From: Thermotalea metallivorans
GTDB lineage: Bacteria; Bacillota; Clostridia; Peptostreptococcales; Thermotaleaceae
Assembly: GCF_001562415.1 (NCBI RefSeq)
Contig: NZ_LOEE01000031.1
Coordinates: forward strand, 28,529 to 92,528
Length of the DNA stretch: 64,000 bases
Direction: 5' to 3'
Shown: piece by piece, positions 28,205 to 38,229 of the stretch
Layout of the letters: each line of letters begins with the position of its first letter
Numbering within the stretch: position 1 is the stretch's first letter
Made by a program: the position numbers and the translations under genes
The notes under the pieces: generated by a model
Told to the model about the DNA's origin: nothing
Seen by the model: the letters and a program-made list of their open reading frames with translations, nothing else
The model's database searches: none

Positions 28205-31200
28205 ATGAGCAGTTTACTCAGTGAGGTTATCGGTGGCTTATTGCCGAATATACCCGTGCCATGGGAAGCTACCATTGAAAGAATACGATACAGTAAAGAA
28301 AAAAAGAGATTGGATTTCATCATTGTACCGGATAGAATCATTCCAAAACAGAGCCTTGAATGCCTAAAAGAGGAAATCGCAAAAAATATTCCCTTTGTTC
28401 GGGAGGTTAACTTTTTTACGGTATATAAAAATATAGAGATAGATAGGCACAGAATTCTGAAGGAATACAAGGAGAATATCCTGTATGAATTGAACCGGGC
28501 AATGCCTTCTACATTAGGTTGGCTAAATTATGCGGATTTTCAGTTTGAAGGCAATGTTTTGTATATCCATATAGAAAGTGCGTTGGGTGTAGAAAATTTA
28601 AAGGAAAAGAAAGTAGACGAATTTATAGAGATGATTTTTCTACGAGAGTTGAATCTGCCGATTAAAGTCGTATTGATTGGTGAAACTCCATCGGAAGAAA
28701 AATGCAGTGAGGAATATCTAAGACAAAAAGAAGAAGAGACGCAAAATTTGCTAAAGGAATTGATCCACCCTTCCATAAATCTTGGGGAAAAGAAATTTAC
28801 AGAAGGGAAAGGCACGAAGGATGCATCCCACAACACGTCCGGTATCATATTCGGTAAAAAAATAACAGATGTTAGCATACCTATTTCTGGTATTACAGAG
28901 GAGTCCGGAACTGTTGCCATTGAAGGCGAAATTTTTGATATCGAAATAAAGGATTTGAAGAACAACAAGACCTTGTTTACATGCAGCGTAACGGATTATG
29001 GCGGTTCGATTGCGGTCAAAGTATTTGCCAAGAAGGAACAAGGGGAATTATTAAGCCAGTCCCTGGTTGTAGGAAAATTTGTGAAAATAAAAGGGGAAGC
29101 CAGATATGATACCTTTTCCCGAGAGCTTGTCATCATGGCGAATGATATCAACGAGGCAATCCCAAAGATAAGGGCAGATGTCAGTGAATGCAAACGGGTT
29201 GAATTGCATGCCCATACACAAATGAGTTCTATGGATGGCGTATCCTCTGCAAGTGCTTTAATCAAGAGGGCAGCAAAATGGGGCCATCGGGCCATTGCTA
29301 TAACGGATCACGGTGTGGTGCAGGCCTTTCCGGAGGCCATGGAGGCCGGGAGGAGGCATGGCATAAAAGTCATTTATGGTGTAGAAGGATATTTGGTGAA
29401 TGACGGTGCTCCTATTGTATTGAATTGCAACGAAAAAACCCTCGATCAAAGCTATGTGGTATTTGATATTGAGACTACAGGATTGTCAAGCAAAAATGAC
29501 AGAATTACAGAAATTGGGGCTGTGAAAATTGTCAATTATGAAATTGTGGATAGATTTCACGCATTCATTAATCCGGAAATGCCTATTCCTCCCAATATCG
29601 TAGAGCTTACAGGCATAACCGATGAGATGGTAAAGGATCAACCCACCATTGAACAAGTGTTGCCCCGGTTTTTAGCATTTATTGAAGATCATCCGGTAGT
29701 AGCCCATAATGCAGAGTTCGATACTTCCTTTATCAAAGAAAACTGTAGCAAACTGGGCTTGTCTTTTCATAATCCTATTGTGGATACGCTGCCATTGGCA
29801 AAGATTTTGATGCCGAAGCTAAAAAAATATAGACTGAATATGATTGCGGAAGCATTGGGCGTGACGCTGGAAAATCATCATCGGGCTGTTGATGATGCAG
29901 GAGCCACAGCGCAGATATTTATCAAGTTCCTCATAATGCTAAAAGAAAAAAACATCACGTACTTAAAAGAAGTAAACGATTTATTTTCTCAAGGGATAGA
30001 TATAAAAAAATTAGATACTTATCATATCATTCTACTGGTCAGGAACTATATAGGGCTGAAGAATCTATATAAGATAATTTCTGCCGCCCATTTGGATTAT
30101 TTTTATAAAAGACCTAGAATTCCAAAATCACTACTGACCCAGCTGCGGGATGGTTTAATCATCGGCACTGCCTGCGAGGCGGGAGAGTTATATAGGGCCC
30201 TGATAGGAAATAAGTCCCAGAGAGAAATTGATGAAATTGTAAAGTATTATGATTACCTGGAAATTCAACCTTTGCAAAACAATCTTTTTTTAATTGATAA
30301 GGGAATTGTGAAGGATGAGGAGGAGTTAAGGAACATCAATAAAAAGATTGTTCAGTTAGGCAAGAAGTTTCATAAACCGGTTGTTGCCACCGGCGATGTA
30401 CATTTTCTGGATCCCCAGGATGAAATCTATAGAAGGATATTGATGGCAGGACAAGGATTTGATGATGCCGATGAGCAAACCCCTTTGTATTTTAAAACTA
30501 CTGATGAAATGTTGAAAGAATTCGACTATTTAGGAAAGGATACTGCCTGGGATGTGGTGGTGAAAAATCCAAATCAAATTGCCGATGCCGTGGATGACAT
30601 TCTGCCCATACCGGAAGATACTTTTCCGCCGATTATTGAAGGCTCAGATGAAGATTTAAGAAGGATGTGTTATGAAAAGGCAACCCGTATTTATGGAGAT
30701 CCACTGCCTGAGATTGTACAGAAACGACTGGATCGGGAATTGAATTCTATTATTAACAACGGATATGCGGTCATGTATATCATTGCCCATAAATTGGTTA
30801 CAAAATCCCTTCAAGATGGATATTTGGTTGGTTCAAGGGGTTCTGTAGGTTCTTCTTTTGTTGCCACCATGAGTGATATTACGGAAGTAAATCCCTTGCC
30901 GCCCCATTATGTTTGCAAGAACTGCAAGCATTCTGAATTTATTACAGACGGGTCCATCGGAAGTGGTGCGGATTTGCCTGATAAAAATTGTCCCGTCTGC
31001 AATATGCCCTATTTGAAAGATGGCCATGATATACCCTTTGAAGTATTTTTAGGATTTGAAGGAGATAAGGAACCTGATATAGATTTAAATTTTGCAGGAG
31101 AATACCAGCCAACAGCTCACAAATATACAGAGGAGCTGTTTGGCGAAGGATATGTCTTTCGGGCGGGAACTATTGGTACCATTGCCGATAAGACGGCCTA

Positions 31201-32494
31201 TGGCTTTGTGAAAAAATATTTTGAGGAAAAGAAAATTCATGTCAATAACCGTGAAATCGAAAGGTTGGCCAAGGGATGTACGGGCGTAAAAAGAACAACA
31301 GGGCAACACCCGGGCGGTGTAATGGTTGTGCCTAATTATAAGGAAATATACGATTTTTGTCCTATCCAATATCCTGCCAATGATAGCTCCTCCGGGGTCA
31401 TCACCACCCATTTTGATTACCACTCCATCAGTGGCAGGTTGCTGAAGTTGGATATACTTGGACATGATGTGCCTACAATTATTCGAATGCTGCAAGATAT
31501 AACGGGAGTAGACCCTACCCAGATACCCTTGGATGACAAGGAAACCATCAAGATTTTTACCAGCCTTGAGCCGTTAAGGATCGTAGATGATGAATTTGAA
31601 TGTGACGTGGGAAGCTTGGGCATTCCTGAATTTGGTACAAAATTTGTTAGACAAATGCTGGTGGACACAAAACCTTCTACCTTTGCAGAGCTGGTGCGAA
31701 TCAGCGGACTTTCCCATGGAACAGATGTATGGCTGAATAATGCCCAAGATCTTGTGAGACAGGGAATTGCTGAGTTAAAGGATGTAATTTCTACAAGGGA
31801 TGATATTATGAATTATTTGATCTACAAAGGATTACCTCCGAAAACAGCTTTCAAGATCATGGAAAAGGTAAGAAAAGGAAAGGGGTTAGCTCCAGAGGAT
31901 GAAGAAATTATGGCAAAACATCATGTACCGGCTTGGTATATTGATTCTTGCAACAAGATTAAATACATGTTTCCCAAGGCCCATGCAGCCGCCTATGTGA
32001 TGATGTCCTTCAGAATTGCATATTTTAAAGTGCATTATCCTTTGGCCTTTTATGCTACATATTTTACGACAAAAGCCGCAGATTTTGATGCGGACCTAAT
32101 CGTACGAGGGAAAGAAAATGTAAAAAACAAGATCAAAGAATTAGAAGCTTTAGGCAATGCCATGTCTCAGAAGGAAAAAGATCTTTTGACAGTTTTAGAG
32201 GTGGCCCATGAGATGTATGCCAGGGGTTTCAGTTTTCTGCCGGTTGATATCTATCGGTCCGATTCGGATAAATTTTTGATTGTCGGAAATAAGCTTCTCC
32301 CACCCTTGTGTGCCCTGCAGGGAGTGGGTGAAAATGCTGCCAAAAGTATATGTGAGAGCAGAAAAGAAGGTGAGTTTATTTCTATCGAGGATTTGAGGGA
32401 AAGGACAAAGGTGACAAAAACAGTGATTGAAACTTTGCAAAACCATGGGTGTCTTCAAGGACTGCCGGATACGAACCAACTCTCATTATTTTGA
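28205..32494 (+). CDS. polC: DNA polymerase III alpha subunit, Gram-positive PolC type
   Basis: PolC (1429 residues) is the replicative polymerase of low-GC Gram-positives. Domains in order are an N-terminal domain and OB fold (about 230-320). A PHP domain (VELHAHTQMSSMDG near 333) follows, split by an inserted DnaQ-type 3'-5' exonuclease with DIETTG, HNAEFD and HRAVDD (about 420-585). A zinc site (CKNCKH ... CPVC, near 905-940) precedes the polymerase core. The catalytic aspartates PDIDLNF are near 958-964. The gene is full length. The proofreading insertion distinguishes it from DnaE. Confidence 0.98.
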   Translation: MSSLLSEVIGGLLPNIPVPWEATIERIRYSKEKKRLDFIIVPDRIIPKQSLECLKEEIAKNIPFVREVNFFTVYKNIEIDRHRILKEYKENILYELNRAMPSTLGWLNYADFQFEGNVLYIHIESALGVENLKEKKVDEFIEMIFLRELNLPIKVVLIGETPSEEKCSEEYLRQKEEETQNLLKELIHPSINLGEKKFTEGKGTKDASHNTSGIIFGKKITDVSIPISGITEESGTVAIEGEIFDIEIKDLKNNKTLFTCSVTDYGGSIAVKVFAKKEQGELLSQSLVVGKFVKIKGEARYDTFSRELVIMANDINEAIPKIRADVSECKRVELHAHTQMSSMDGVSSASALIKRAAKWGHRAIAITDHGVVQAFPEAMEAGRRHGIKVIYGVEGYLVNDGAPIVLNCNEKTLDQSYVVFDIETTGLSSKNDRITEIGAVKIVNYEIVDRFHAFINPEMPIPPNIVELTGITDEMVKDQPTIEQVLPRFLAFIEDHPVVAHNAEFDTSFIKENCSKLGLSFHNPIVDTLPLAKILMPKLKKYRLNMIAEALGVTLENHHRAVDDAGATAQIFIKFLIMLKEKNITYLKEVNDLFSQGIDIKKLDTYHIILLVRNYIGLKNLYKIISAAHLDYFYKRPRIPKSLLTQLRDGLIIGTACEAGELYRALIGNKSQREIDEIVKYYDYLEIQPLQNNLFLIDKGIVKDEEELRNINKKIVQLGKKFHKPVVATGDVHFLDPQDEIYRRILMAGQGFDDADEQTPLYFKTTDEMLKEFDYLGKDTAWDVVVKNPNQIADAVDDILPIPEDTFPPIIEGSDEDLRRMCYEKATRIYGDPLPEIVQKRLDRELNSIINNGYAVMYIIAHKLVTKSLQDGYLVGSRGSVGSSFVATMSDITEVNPLPPHYVCKNCKHSEFITDGSIGSGADLPDKNCPVCNMPYLKDGHDIPFEVFLGFEGDKEPDIDLNFAGEYQPTAHKYTEELFGEGYVFRAGTIGTIADKTAYGFVKKYFEEKKIHVNNREIERLAKGCTGVKRTTGQHPGGVMVVPNYKEIYDFCPIQYPANDSSSGVITTHFDYHSISGRLLKLDILGHDVPTIIRMLQDITGVDPTQIPLDDKETIKIFTSLEPLRIVDDEFECDVGSLGIPEFGTKFVRQMLVDTKPSTFAELVRISGLSHGTDVWLNNAQDLVRQGIAELKDVISTRDDIMNYLIYKGLPPKTAFKIMEKVRKGKGLAPEDEEIMAKHHVPAWYIDSCNKIKYMFPKAHAAAYVMMSFRIAYFKVHYPLAFYATYFTTKAADFDADLIVRGKENVKNKIKELEALGNAMSQKEKDLLTVLEVAHEMYARGFSFLPVDIYRSDSDKFLIVGNKLLPPLCALQGVGENAAKSICESRKEGEFISIEDLRERTKVTKTVIETLQNHGCLQGLPDTNQLSLF

Positions 32495-32496
32495 CC

Positions 32497-32525
32497 TTGC
32501 ATAACTTTGCTTATTATGCTATAAT
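32497..32525 (+). promoter_or_regulatory. Strong sigma-A promoter for the rimP-nusA-infB operon
   Basis: TTGCAT (32497-32502) and TATAAT (32520-32525) are separated by exactly 17 bases. The pair begins 3 bases after the polC stop. It gives a leader of about 150 bases before rimP. Confidence 0.85.
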
Positions 32526-32531
32526 TTTACT

Positions 32532-32684
32532 GGTATAGAAAGATGTTCTGGAAAGAGTGGGAGAAAGCCCACTCTTTGCTATTATGCCTAGGCTTTTTCA
32601 AGGGAATAAAGGATAAGGGTTTATGGGAAAATATGCATATCATGATATCTTATGTGCATTATGTAAGAAGAGGAGGAAAGAAAA
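32532..32684 (+). ncRNA. Leader of the rimP-nusA operon with long hairpin
   Basis: AAAGAGTGGG (32552-32561) and CCCACTCTTT (32568-32577) form a perfect 10-bp stem with a 6-base loop. The palindrome GCCTAGGC lies shortly after. A hairpin at this place, upstream of rimP, is seen in many Firmicutes. It may act in autoregulation by NusA or a ribosome factor. The T-run after GCCTAGGC is short, so strong termination is not certain. Confidence 0.6.
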
Positions 32685-33152
32685 TTGTCTAAAAAACGTA
32701 TTGTCGATATTGCAGAAGAACTGGTAATGCCTGTTATCCGAGAAAACAATTTTGAATTGGTAGATATAGAATACGTAAAAGAAGGCAAAGATAGATTTTT
32801 AAGGGTCTATATTGATCACAAGGATGGGATTACTTTAGACGATTGTCAAAAAGTAAGCGAGTATTTGAGTGATCGCTTAGATGAAGTAGATCCTATAGAA
32901 GAAAGCTACTATTTAGAAGTGTCTTCGCCGGGGTTAGACAGACCATTAAAAAAGGATGAGGACTTTGAAAGATTTAAGGGAAGGATGGTAGAAGTATATC
33001 TTTATCAGGCGGTAGAAGGAAAAAAAGTCATGGAAGGCGAATTATTAGGACTGATTGACAATCATGTTGCCATTAAAGTAAATGGGCATGAAATTTTTGA
33101 ATTATCAAGGGATAAAGTTGCTAAGGTGAAATTAGCAGTAATCATGGAATAG
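32685..33152 (+). CDS. rimP: Ribosome maturation factor RimP
   Basis: RimP (155 residues) helps assemble the 30S subunit. It has FELVDIEYVKEGKDRFLRVYID near 25-45, GITLDDCQKVSEYLSD and the conserved YYLEVSSPGLDRPLK near 80-95. The C-terminal domain is an SH3-like barrel. The start is TTG 32685 with AGGAGGAAAG upstream. It is the first gene of the operon. Confidence 0.95.
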   Translation: MSKKRIVDIAEELVMPVIRENNFELVDIEYVKEGKDRFLRVYIDHKDGITLDDCQKVSEYLSDRLDEVDPIEESYYLEVSSPGLDRPLKKDEDFERFKGRMVEVYLYQAVEGKKVMEGELLGLIDNHVAIKVNGHEIFELSRDKVAKVKLAVIME

Positions 33153-33166
33153 GGAGGTTGCTTGTG

Positions 33167-34228
33167 GTGAACGGAGAATTTATGGAAGCCCTTGACCAGA
33201 TAGAGAAGGAAAAGGGCATATCGAAGGATATTTTGATTGATGCCATTGAAGCTGCATTAATTTCCGGCTATAAACGAAATTATGGATCTGCTCAAAACGT
33301 AAAGGTATATATTAATCGGGAAACAGGAGACGTACGGGTATTTTCTTTAAAAGATGTGGTTGAAAATGTAGAAAATGATTTATTGGAGATTAGTCTTGAA
33401 GATGCCAAAAAGATTGACAGCAATTATGAGATCGGCGATATTGTGGAAAAGGAGGTAACCCCTAAGAATTTCGGACGAATTGCTGCACAAACAGCCAAAC
33501 AGGTGGTTGTTCAAAGAATCCGGGAGGCTGAAAGAGGAATTATCTATGATGAGTTTGTCAATAGGGAGAGCGAGATTGTCACTGGGATTGTTCAAAGAAT
33601 CAGCAAGGGGAATGTATTTATCAATCTTGGAAAAACAGAAGCCATTCTGGCTCCTAGTGAACAAATTGAGGGAGAAACTTATAAGCATAATGACAGAATC
33701 AAGACCTATATTGTTGAGGTGAAGAAAACGACAAAAGGACCGCAAATTATGGTTTCAAGGACTCATCCTGGTCTGGTAAAGCGATTGTTTGAACTGGAGG
33801 TCCCCGAAATCCATGATGGTGTGGTAGAAATCAAAAGCGTTGCCCGGGAGGCCGGATCAAGATCAAAAATTGCCGTATATTCCCATGATCCCAATGTGGA
33901 CCCTGTAGGTGCCTGTGTAGGCCATAAAGGAGTTAGGGTGCAAGCCATTGTAGATGAATTGAAGGGTGAGAAAATAGATATTATCAAATGGAGTGAAAAC
34001 CCTGAAGAGTTCATTGCCAGCTCCTTGAGCCCGTCAAAGGTAATCAAGGTGGAGGTGAAGGAGAATGAAAAATCCGCTTTGGTGGTGGTACCGGATTTCC
34101 AATTGTCTTTGGCCATAGGGAAAGAAGGTCAAAATGCAAGATTAGCTGCGAAACTAACTGGATGGAAGATCGATATTAAAAGTGAAACACAATATGGCGA
34201 TTATATGCGGCAACAAAACAACTGTTAG
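33167..34228 (+). CDS. nusA: Transcription termination/antitermination factor NusA
   Basis: NusA (353 residues) binds RNA polymerase and modulates pausing, termination and antitermination. An N-terminal RNAP-binding domain (about 1-125) is followed by an S1 domain (about 130-200). Two KH domains carry VGACVGHKGVRVQAI and AIGKEGQNARLAAKL. There is no C-terminal acidic repeat, as is normal for Firmicutes. Consecutive GTG codons at 33164 and 33167 are possible starts. I choose the second, giving MNGEF as in relatives. Confidence 0.95.
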   Translation: MNGEFMEALDQIEKEKGISKDILIDAIEAALISGYKRNYGSAQNVKVYINRETGDVRVFSLKDVVENVENDLLEISLEDAKKIDSNYEIGDIVEKEVTPKNFGRIAAQTAKQVVVQRIREAERGIIYDEFVNRESEIVTGIVQRISKGNVFINLGKTEAILAPSEQIEGETYKHNDRIKTYIVEVKKTTKGPQIMVSRTHPGLVKRLFELEVPEIHDGVVEIKSVAREAGSRSKIAVYSHDPNVDPVGACVGHKGVRVQAIVDELKGEKIDIIKWSENPEEFIASSLSPSKVIKVEVKENEKSALVVVPDFQLSLAIGKEGQNARLAAKLTGWKIDIKSETQYGDYMRQQNNC

Positions 34229-34245
34229 CATGGGGGGTATATTGA

Positions 34246-34515
34246 ATGAAGGCAAAAAAAGTACCTCTTAGGCAATGTATCGGCTGCATGGAAGGAAAGC
34301 CTAAGAAAGAGCTAATCCGTATTGTCAGGACGCCTGACGGCGAAATCAAGATTGACAGAACTGGGAAAGCGGCTGGCAGGGGCGCTTATCTTTGCGATTG
34401 CATGGAATGTCTGAACAAAGCTCAAAAAAAGAAAGCTTTAAATCGGGCTTTTCAGCAGGATATCGGGGATGAAATTTACGGGAAGCTGTATGAGGAGCTA
34501 AAAAACAATGGATAA
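34246..34515 (+). CDS. rnpM: RNase P modulator RnpM (YlxR)
   Basis: This 89-residue YlxR-family protein has the family core LRQCIGCMEGKPKKELIRIV and GRGAYLCDCMECLNKA. The cysteine pairs are conserved. B. subtilis YlxR was recently shown to bind RNase P RNA and modulate its activity. It is encoded between nusA and ylxQ as in most Firmicutes and overlaps ylxQ by 8 bases. Confidence 0.92.
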   Translation: MKAKKVPLRQCIGCMEGKPKKELIRIVRTPDGEIKIDRTGKAAGRGAYLCDCMECLNKAQKKKALNRAFQQDIGDEIYGKLYEELKNNG

Positions 34516-34843
34516 GAAAATTCTTTCTTTCTTGGGTCTCGCCCAAAGATCCGGAAATCTGGTTACAGGAGAAGATACCTGCCAGCATTATATAAAAAAA
34601 GGAAATATTTATTTGGTTGTTATTGCCGAGGATGCATCAGAAAATACAAAAAAGAAATTTCAAGATATGTGTAAATACAGAAATATAAGGTGTGTCATCT
34701 ATGGAAAACGAGAGGATCTATCCCATGCTGTGGGAAAATTGAACCGGGCAGTATATGGAATGAAAGACGCAGCCTTTGCGAAAAAAATCTATGATCTCAT
34801 TCGGGAGTCCATGGGAGATTCAAATTCTTTAGGGGGTGAATGA
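34508..34843 (+). CDS. ylxQ: L7Ae-family RNA-binding protein YlxQ
   Basis: This 111-residue L7Ae/L30e/S12e-like protein has the motif [18 protein letters not shown] near the N-terminus. The core strand pattern [17 protein letters not shown] is typical of kink-turn binders. It overlaps rnpM and nearly touches infB. The exact RNA target is not established. Confidence 0.88.
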   Translation: MDKKILSFLGLAQRSGNLVTGEDTCQHYIKKGNIYLVVIAEDASENTKKKFQDMCKYRNIRCVIYGKREDLSHAVGKLNRAVYGMKDAAFAKKIYDLIRESMGDSNSLGGE

Positions 34844-34845
34844 AT

Positions 34846-36867
34846 ATGTCAAAAATTAGAGTATATCAGTTAGCGAAGGAACTAGGCATATCCAGCAAGG
34901 AATTGATAGAGAAATTAAGTGAGTTCGGCGTTGAAGTGGCAAACCATATGAGTACATTGGAAGAGGATGAGGCAAGCATTATCATGGAGTTTTATGATAT
35001 AGACAATAAAAAGCCAAAAGACAAAAAAACGAGCAAGAAACAAAATAGGGAGAATGACGAAACGAAAGGGAAAGAGGCAGTTCATGAAAGGGAAGAGAAA
35101 AAACAGGAGAGTCCCAAGAAGATCATTTCCATACCGGAAAAAATCATTGTAAAGGATTTGGCTGAGAAAATTGGCAAGAGCGTATCAGAGGTAATGGGCA
35201 AATTAATTGCTTTAGGGGTTTTTGCCACCATCAATCAGGAAATTGATTTTGATACTGCAGAAGTAATTTGTGGGGATCTGGGAATTTTCGTGGAAAAAGA
35301 GGAAGTAAAGGAAGAAGTGGAGTTTGGGTTGGAACAAGAAGAAGACAAACCTGAGGACTTGAGGCCCAGACCTCCGGTCATTACGGTCATGGGTCATGTG
35401 GACCATGGAAAGACCTCCCTCTTGGATGCCATCAGAAAAACCAATGTTACTGCCAAAGAAGCCGGCGGTATTACCCAGCATATAGGGGCTTCGGAAGTAG
35501 AAGTCCACGGAAATAAAATCGTCTTTTTGGATACGCCAGGTCATGAGGCTTTTACTTCTATGAGAGCCAGAGGTGCCAAGGTGACAGATATTGCAGTGCT
35601 GGTTGTTGCAGCGGACGATGGTGTTATGCCCCAGACAAAAGAAGCCATTAATCACGCAAAGGCAGCCAATGTACCTATAATCGTTGCCATGAACAAAATC
35701 GATAAACCCAACATAAATCCTGACAGGGTAAAGCAGGAATTGGCAGAAAACGGTGTGCTTATTGAAGAATGGGGCGGTGATACGATTTGTGTACCTGTAT
35801 CGGCAAAATCCGGAGAAGGGATTGAAAATCTGCTGGAAATGATTTTATTAGCAGCCGAGATGTTAGAACTGAAGGCAAATCCAAAGCGATTGGCTTCCGG
35901 GACTGTGATCGAAGCAAAACTTGACAAGGGAAGGGGACCTGTGGCTACTGTCTTGGTTCAGAACGGAACATTAAAGATAGGGGATTCTATTGTGGCAGGT
36001 TCATCCTATGGAAGGGTTAGAGCCATGATGAATGACAAGGGAAAAGCCATCAAAAAGGCGGGACCATCAACCCCTGTGGAAATACTGGGTCTATCCGATG
36101 TACCTGAAGCCGGGGATTTATTTCATGCAGTTAGAGAGGATAAGATTGCAAGGCAAATTGTTGAAAAAAGAAAATTGAAGGTTAGAGAAGAAAATCTGAA
36201 TGCAACGGCTAGGGTTACGTTGGAGGATCTGTTTAAACATATCCAAGAAGGTAATGTGAAGGAATTGAATATCATCGTAAAGGCAGATGTTCAGGGATCT
36301 GTAGAGGCCGTGAAGCAATCTTTGATGAAACTGAGCAATGACGAAGTGAAGGTAAAGGTAATCCATGGCGGTGTAGGAACGATTACGGAATCAGATATAA
36401 TGCTTGCTTCCGCATCCAATGCCATCATTATCGGTTTCAATGTAAGACCTTCATCTACTGTTGAAAGCTTGGCAGAGAGAGAAAATGTCGACTTGCGGAC
36501 CTACAGAATCATCTACGAGGCCATAGAGGATATCGAAGCTGCCATGAAGGGAATGCTTGAACCTGAATATAAAGAAGTTGTATTGGGCAAAACGGAAATC
36601 AGGGCTACTTTCAAGGTACCCGGTGTAGGAACGATTGGCGGGGCATACGTATTGGACGGAAAAATTACGCGAAATGCCAAAATACGGCTGATTCGGGATG
36701 GTATTGTCATCCACGAAGGAGAAATTTCGTCATTAAAGCGATTCAAGGACGATGTAAGGGAAGTAGCTGCCGGTTACGAATGTGGTGTCGGAATCGCAAA
36801 CTATAACGATATCAAAGAGGGAGACATCATAGAAGCCTTTGTAATTGAAGAAGTGAAGAGAGGTTAA
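34846..36867 (+). CDS. infB: Translation initiation factor IF-2
   Basis: IF-2 (673 residues) delivers fMet-tRNA to the 30S subunit. It has two N-terminal IF2-N helical modules separated by a Lys/Glu-rich linker. The GTPase domain carries [22 protein letters not shown] and NKID (about 180-345). Domain II, III and C2 segments follow to the end. I choose ATG 34846 with AGGGGGTGA spaced 7 bases. An ATG at 34840 sits almost on that site. Confidence 0.97.
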   Translation: MSKIRVYQLAKELGISSKELIEKLSEFGVEVANHMSTLEEDEASIIMEFYDIDNKKPKDKKTSKKQNRENDETKGKEAVHEREEKKQESPKKIISIPEKIIVKDLAEKIGKSVSEVMGKLIALGVFATINQEIDFDTAEVICGDLGIFVEKEEVKEEVEFGLEQEEDKPEDLRPRPPVITVMGHVDHGKTSLLDAIRKTNVTAKEAGGITQHIGASEVEVHGNKIVFLDTPGHEAFTSMRARGAKVTDIAVLVVAADDGVMPQTKEAINHAKAANVPIIVAMNKIDKPNINPDRVKQELAENGVLIEEWGGDTICVPVSAKSGEGIENLLEMILLAAEMLELKANPKRLASGTVIEAKLDKGRGPVATVLVQNGTLKIGDSIVAGSSYGRVRAMMNDKGKAIKKAGPSTPVEILGLSDVPEAGDLFHAVREDKIARQIVEKRKLKVREENLNATARVTLEDLFKHIQEGNVKELNIIVKADVQGSVEAVKQSLMKLSNDEVKVKVIHGGVGTITESDIMLASASNAIIIGFNVRPSSTVESLAERENVDLRTYRIIYEAIEDIEAAMKGMLEPEYKEVVLGKTEIRATFKVPGVGTIGGAYVLDGKITRNAKIRLIRDGIVIHEGEISSLKRFKDDVREVAAGYECGVGIANYNDIKEGDIIEAFVIEEVKRG

Positions 36868-36896
36868 AATGTTTTTTAGAGAAAGGTGGTTCCAAA

Positions 36897-37274
36897 ATGG
36901 GGTACCCACGCACAAGCAGAATTAGTGAAGAAATCAAAAGAATCGTCAGTCAGCTGATGATGAACGAGCTGAAGGATCCTCGACTTTCACCGCTGACGAG
37001 TATTGTTGGGGTGGAGGTTACAAAAGATTTGAGATATGCCAATATCTATATTAGTGTATACGGTTCCCAAGAAGAAAAAGAGAATTCTCTAAAAGCCTTG
37101 CAAAATGCAGCCGGCTATATTCGAAAAGAGATAGGCAGAAGCTTAAAATTAAGATATACACCGGAGCTGTTGTTTAAAATAGATCAATCGATTGAGCAAG
37201 GGATGTATATCAGCGATTTAATTAGCAAAGTAACGAAAAAGGATGCAGAAGATGGAAGGGAAAATGATGTCTAA
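36897..37274 (+). CDS. rbfA: Ribosome-binding factor A
   Basis: RbfA (125 residues) is a small KH-type protein that matures the 16S 5' end of 30S. It has RTSRISEEIKRIVSQLMMNELKDPRL at the N-terminus and VTKDLRYANIYISVYG near 45-60. The helix QNAAGYIRKEIGRSLKLRYTPELLF is also present. It follows infB by 29 bases with AAAGGTGG and slightly overlaps the downstream DHH gene. Confidence 0.95.
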   Translation: MGYPRTSRISEEIKRIVSQLMMNELKDPRLSPLTSIVGVEVTKDLRYANIYISVYGSQEEKENSLKALQNAAGYIRKEIGRSLKLRYTPELLFKIDQSIEQGMYISDLISKVTKKDAEDGRENDV

Positions 37275-38220
37275 AGAAAAAATTTATCAAGAAATTGAGA
37301 GGGGAGAACATATTTTTATTCTCCCCCATGTTCTCCCTGACGGAGATACCATAGGATCATCCTTGGCCCTTTTTTTAGCTTTAAAAAAAGTAGGGAAAAA
37401 ACCTTATGTCCTATTGTCCGATGATATACCCTATCATTTAACTTTTCTTCCCATCGGCGATATTCAACGTGAAATTGCCGAAACCATTACCCCGGATTTA
37501 GTCATTGCTGTGGACTGCAGTGATATGGAAAGACTGGGCTCCAGGAGAAAATATATTGAACAGGCAAGCATCAGCTTAAATATTGATCATCATATCACCA
37601 ATACCCGATTTGCCAGCGTGAATTGGGTAGATGATGAAGCGGCGGCCACAGGAGAAATGATTTATACTCTTATCAAAGATATGGGCATTTCCCTCGATCA
37701 GGAAATAGCCACATGCCTCTATGCGGCTATTACTACTGATACAGGAAGCTTTAAATACAGCAATACAACCCCCAAAACCCATAGGATAGCAGCGGAACTG
37801 CTTGCCAGTGGAATTCCTTTGAATGGTATAACCACAGAGATATATCAGAATAAACCGGCCTATCAGGTGAAACTGCTCTCGGTGGTGCTGAATACTTTGG
37901 AATTTTGCTATTCCGGAAAACTTGCCCTTTTGCATGTTACCCAAGATATGCTGGATGGGACGGGCGCTAAGGTATCTGATACGGATGGATTGATAGAGTA
38001 TGCAAGGGATATCAAGGGTGTAGAGGTGGGTGTGTTGTTAAAGGAGTTAGAACCGGGAGAGATTAAAGTCGGTTTTCGATCAAAATACAACATCGATGTG
38101 AGCAAAGTTGCGGGGCAATTTGGCGGAGGAGGACACACCAAAGCTTCCGGGTGCACTATCAAGGGTGATATGAAAAATGTAAAAGAAGCGGTAGTCAATG
38201 CATTTAAAAATATATTATAA
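37267..38220 (+). CDS. nrnA: DHH/DHHA1 phosphoesterase, NrnA-like oligoribonuclease/pAp phosphatase
   Basis: This 317-residue protein degrades nano-RNA (and often pAp) to nucleotides. Motifs include LPHVLPDGDTIGSSLAL (metal ligands), VDCSDMER, the DHH motif NIDHHITN near 95 and DHHA1 GGGGHTKASGC near 290. It overlaps the end of rbfA by 8 bases. I choose ATG 37267, six bases from GAAGGG. ATG 37264 is equally in frame. Confidence 0.9.
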   Translation: MSKEKIYQEIERGEHIFILPHVLPDGDTIGSSLALFLALKKVGKKPYVLLSDDIPYHLTFLPIGDIQREIAETITPDLVIAVDCSDMERLGSRRKYIEQASISLNIDHHITNTRFASVNWVDDEAAATGEMIYTLIKDMGISLDQEIATCLYAAITTDTGSFKYSNTTPKTHRIAAELLASGIPLNGITTEIYQNKPAYQVKLLSVVLNTLEFCYSGKLALLHVTQDMLDGTGAKVSDTDGLIEYARDIKGVEVGVLLKELEPGEIKVGFRSKYNIDVSKVAGQFGGGGHTKASGCTIKGDMKNVKEAVVNAFKNIL

Positions 38221-38229
38221 GGTGATATG

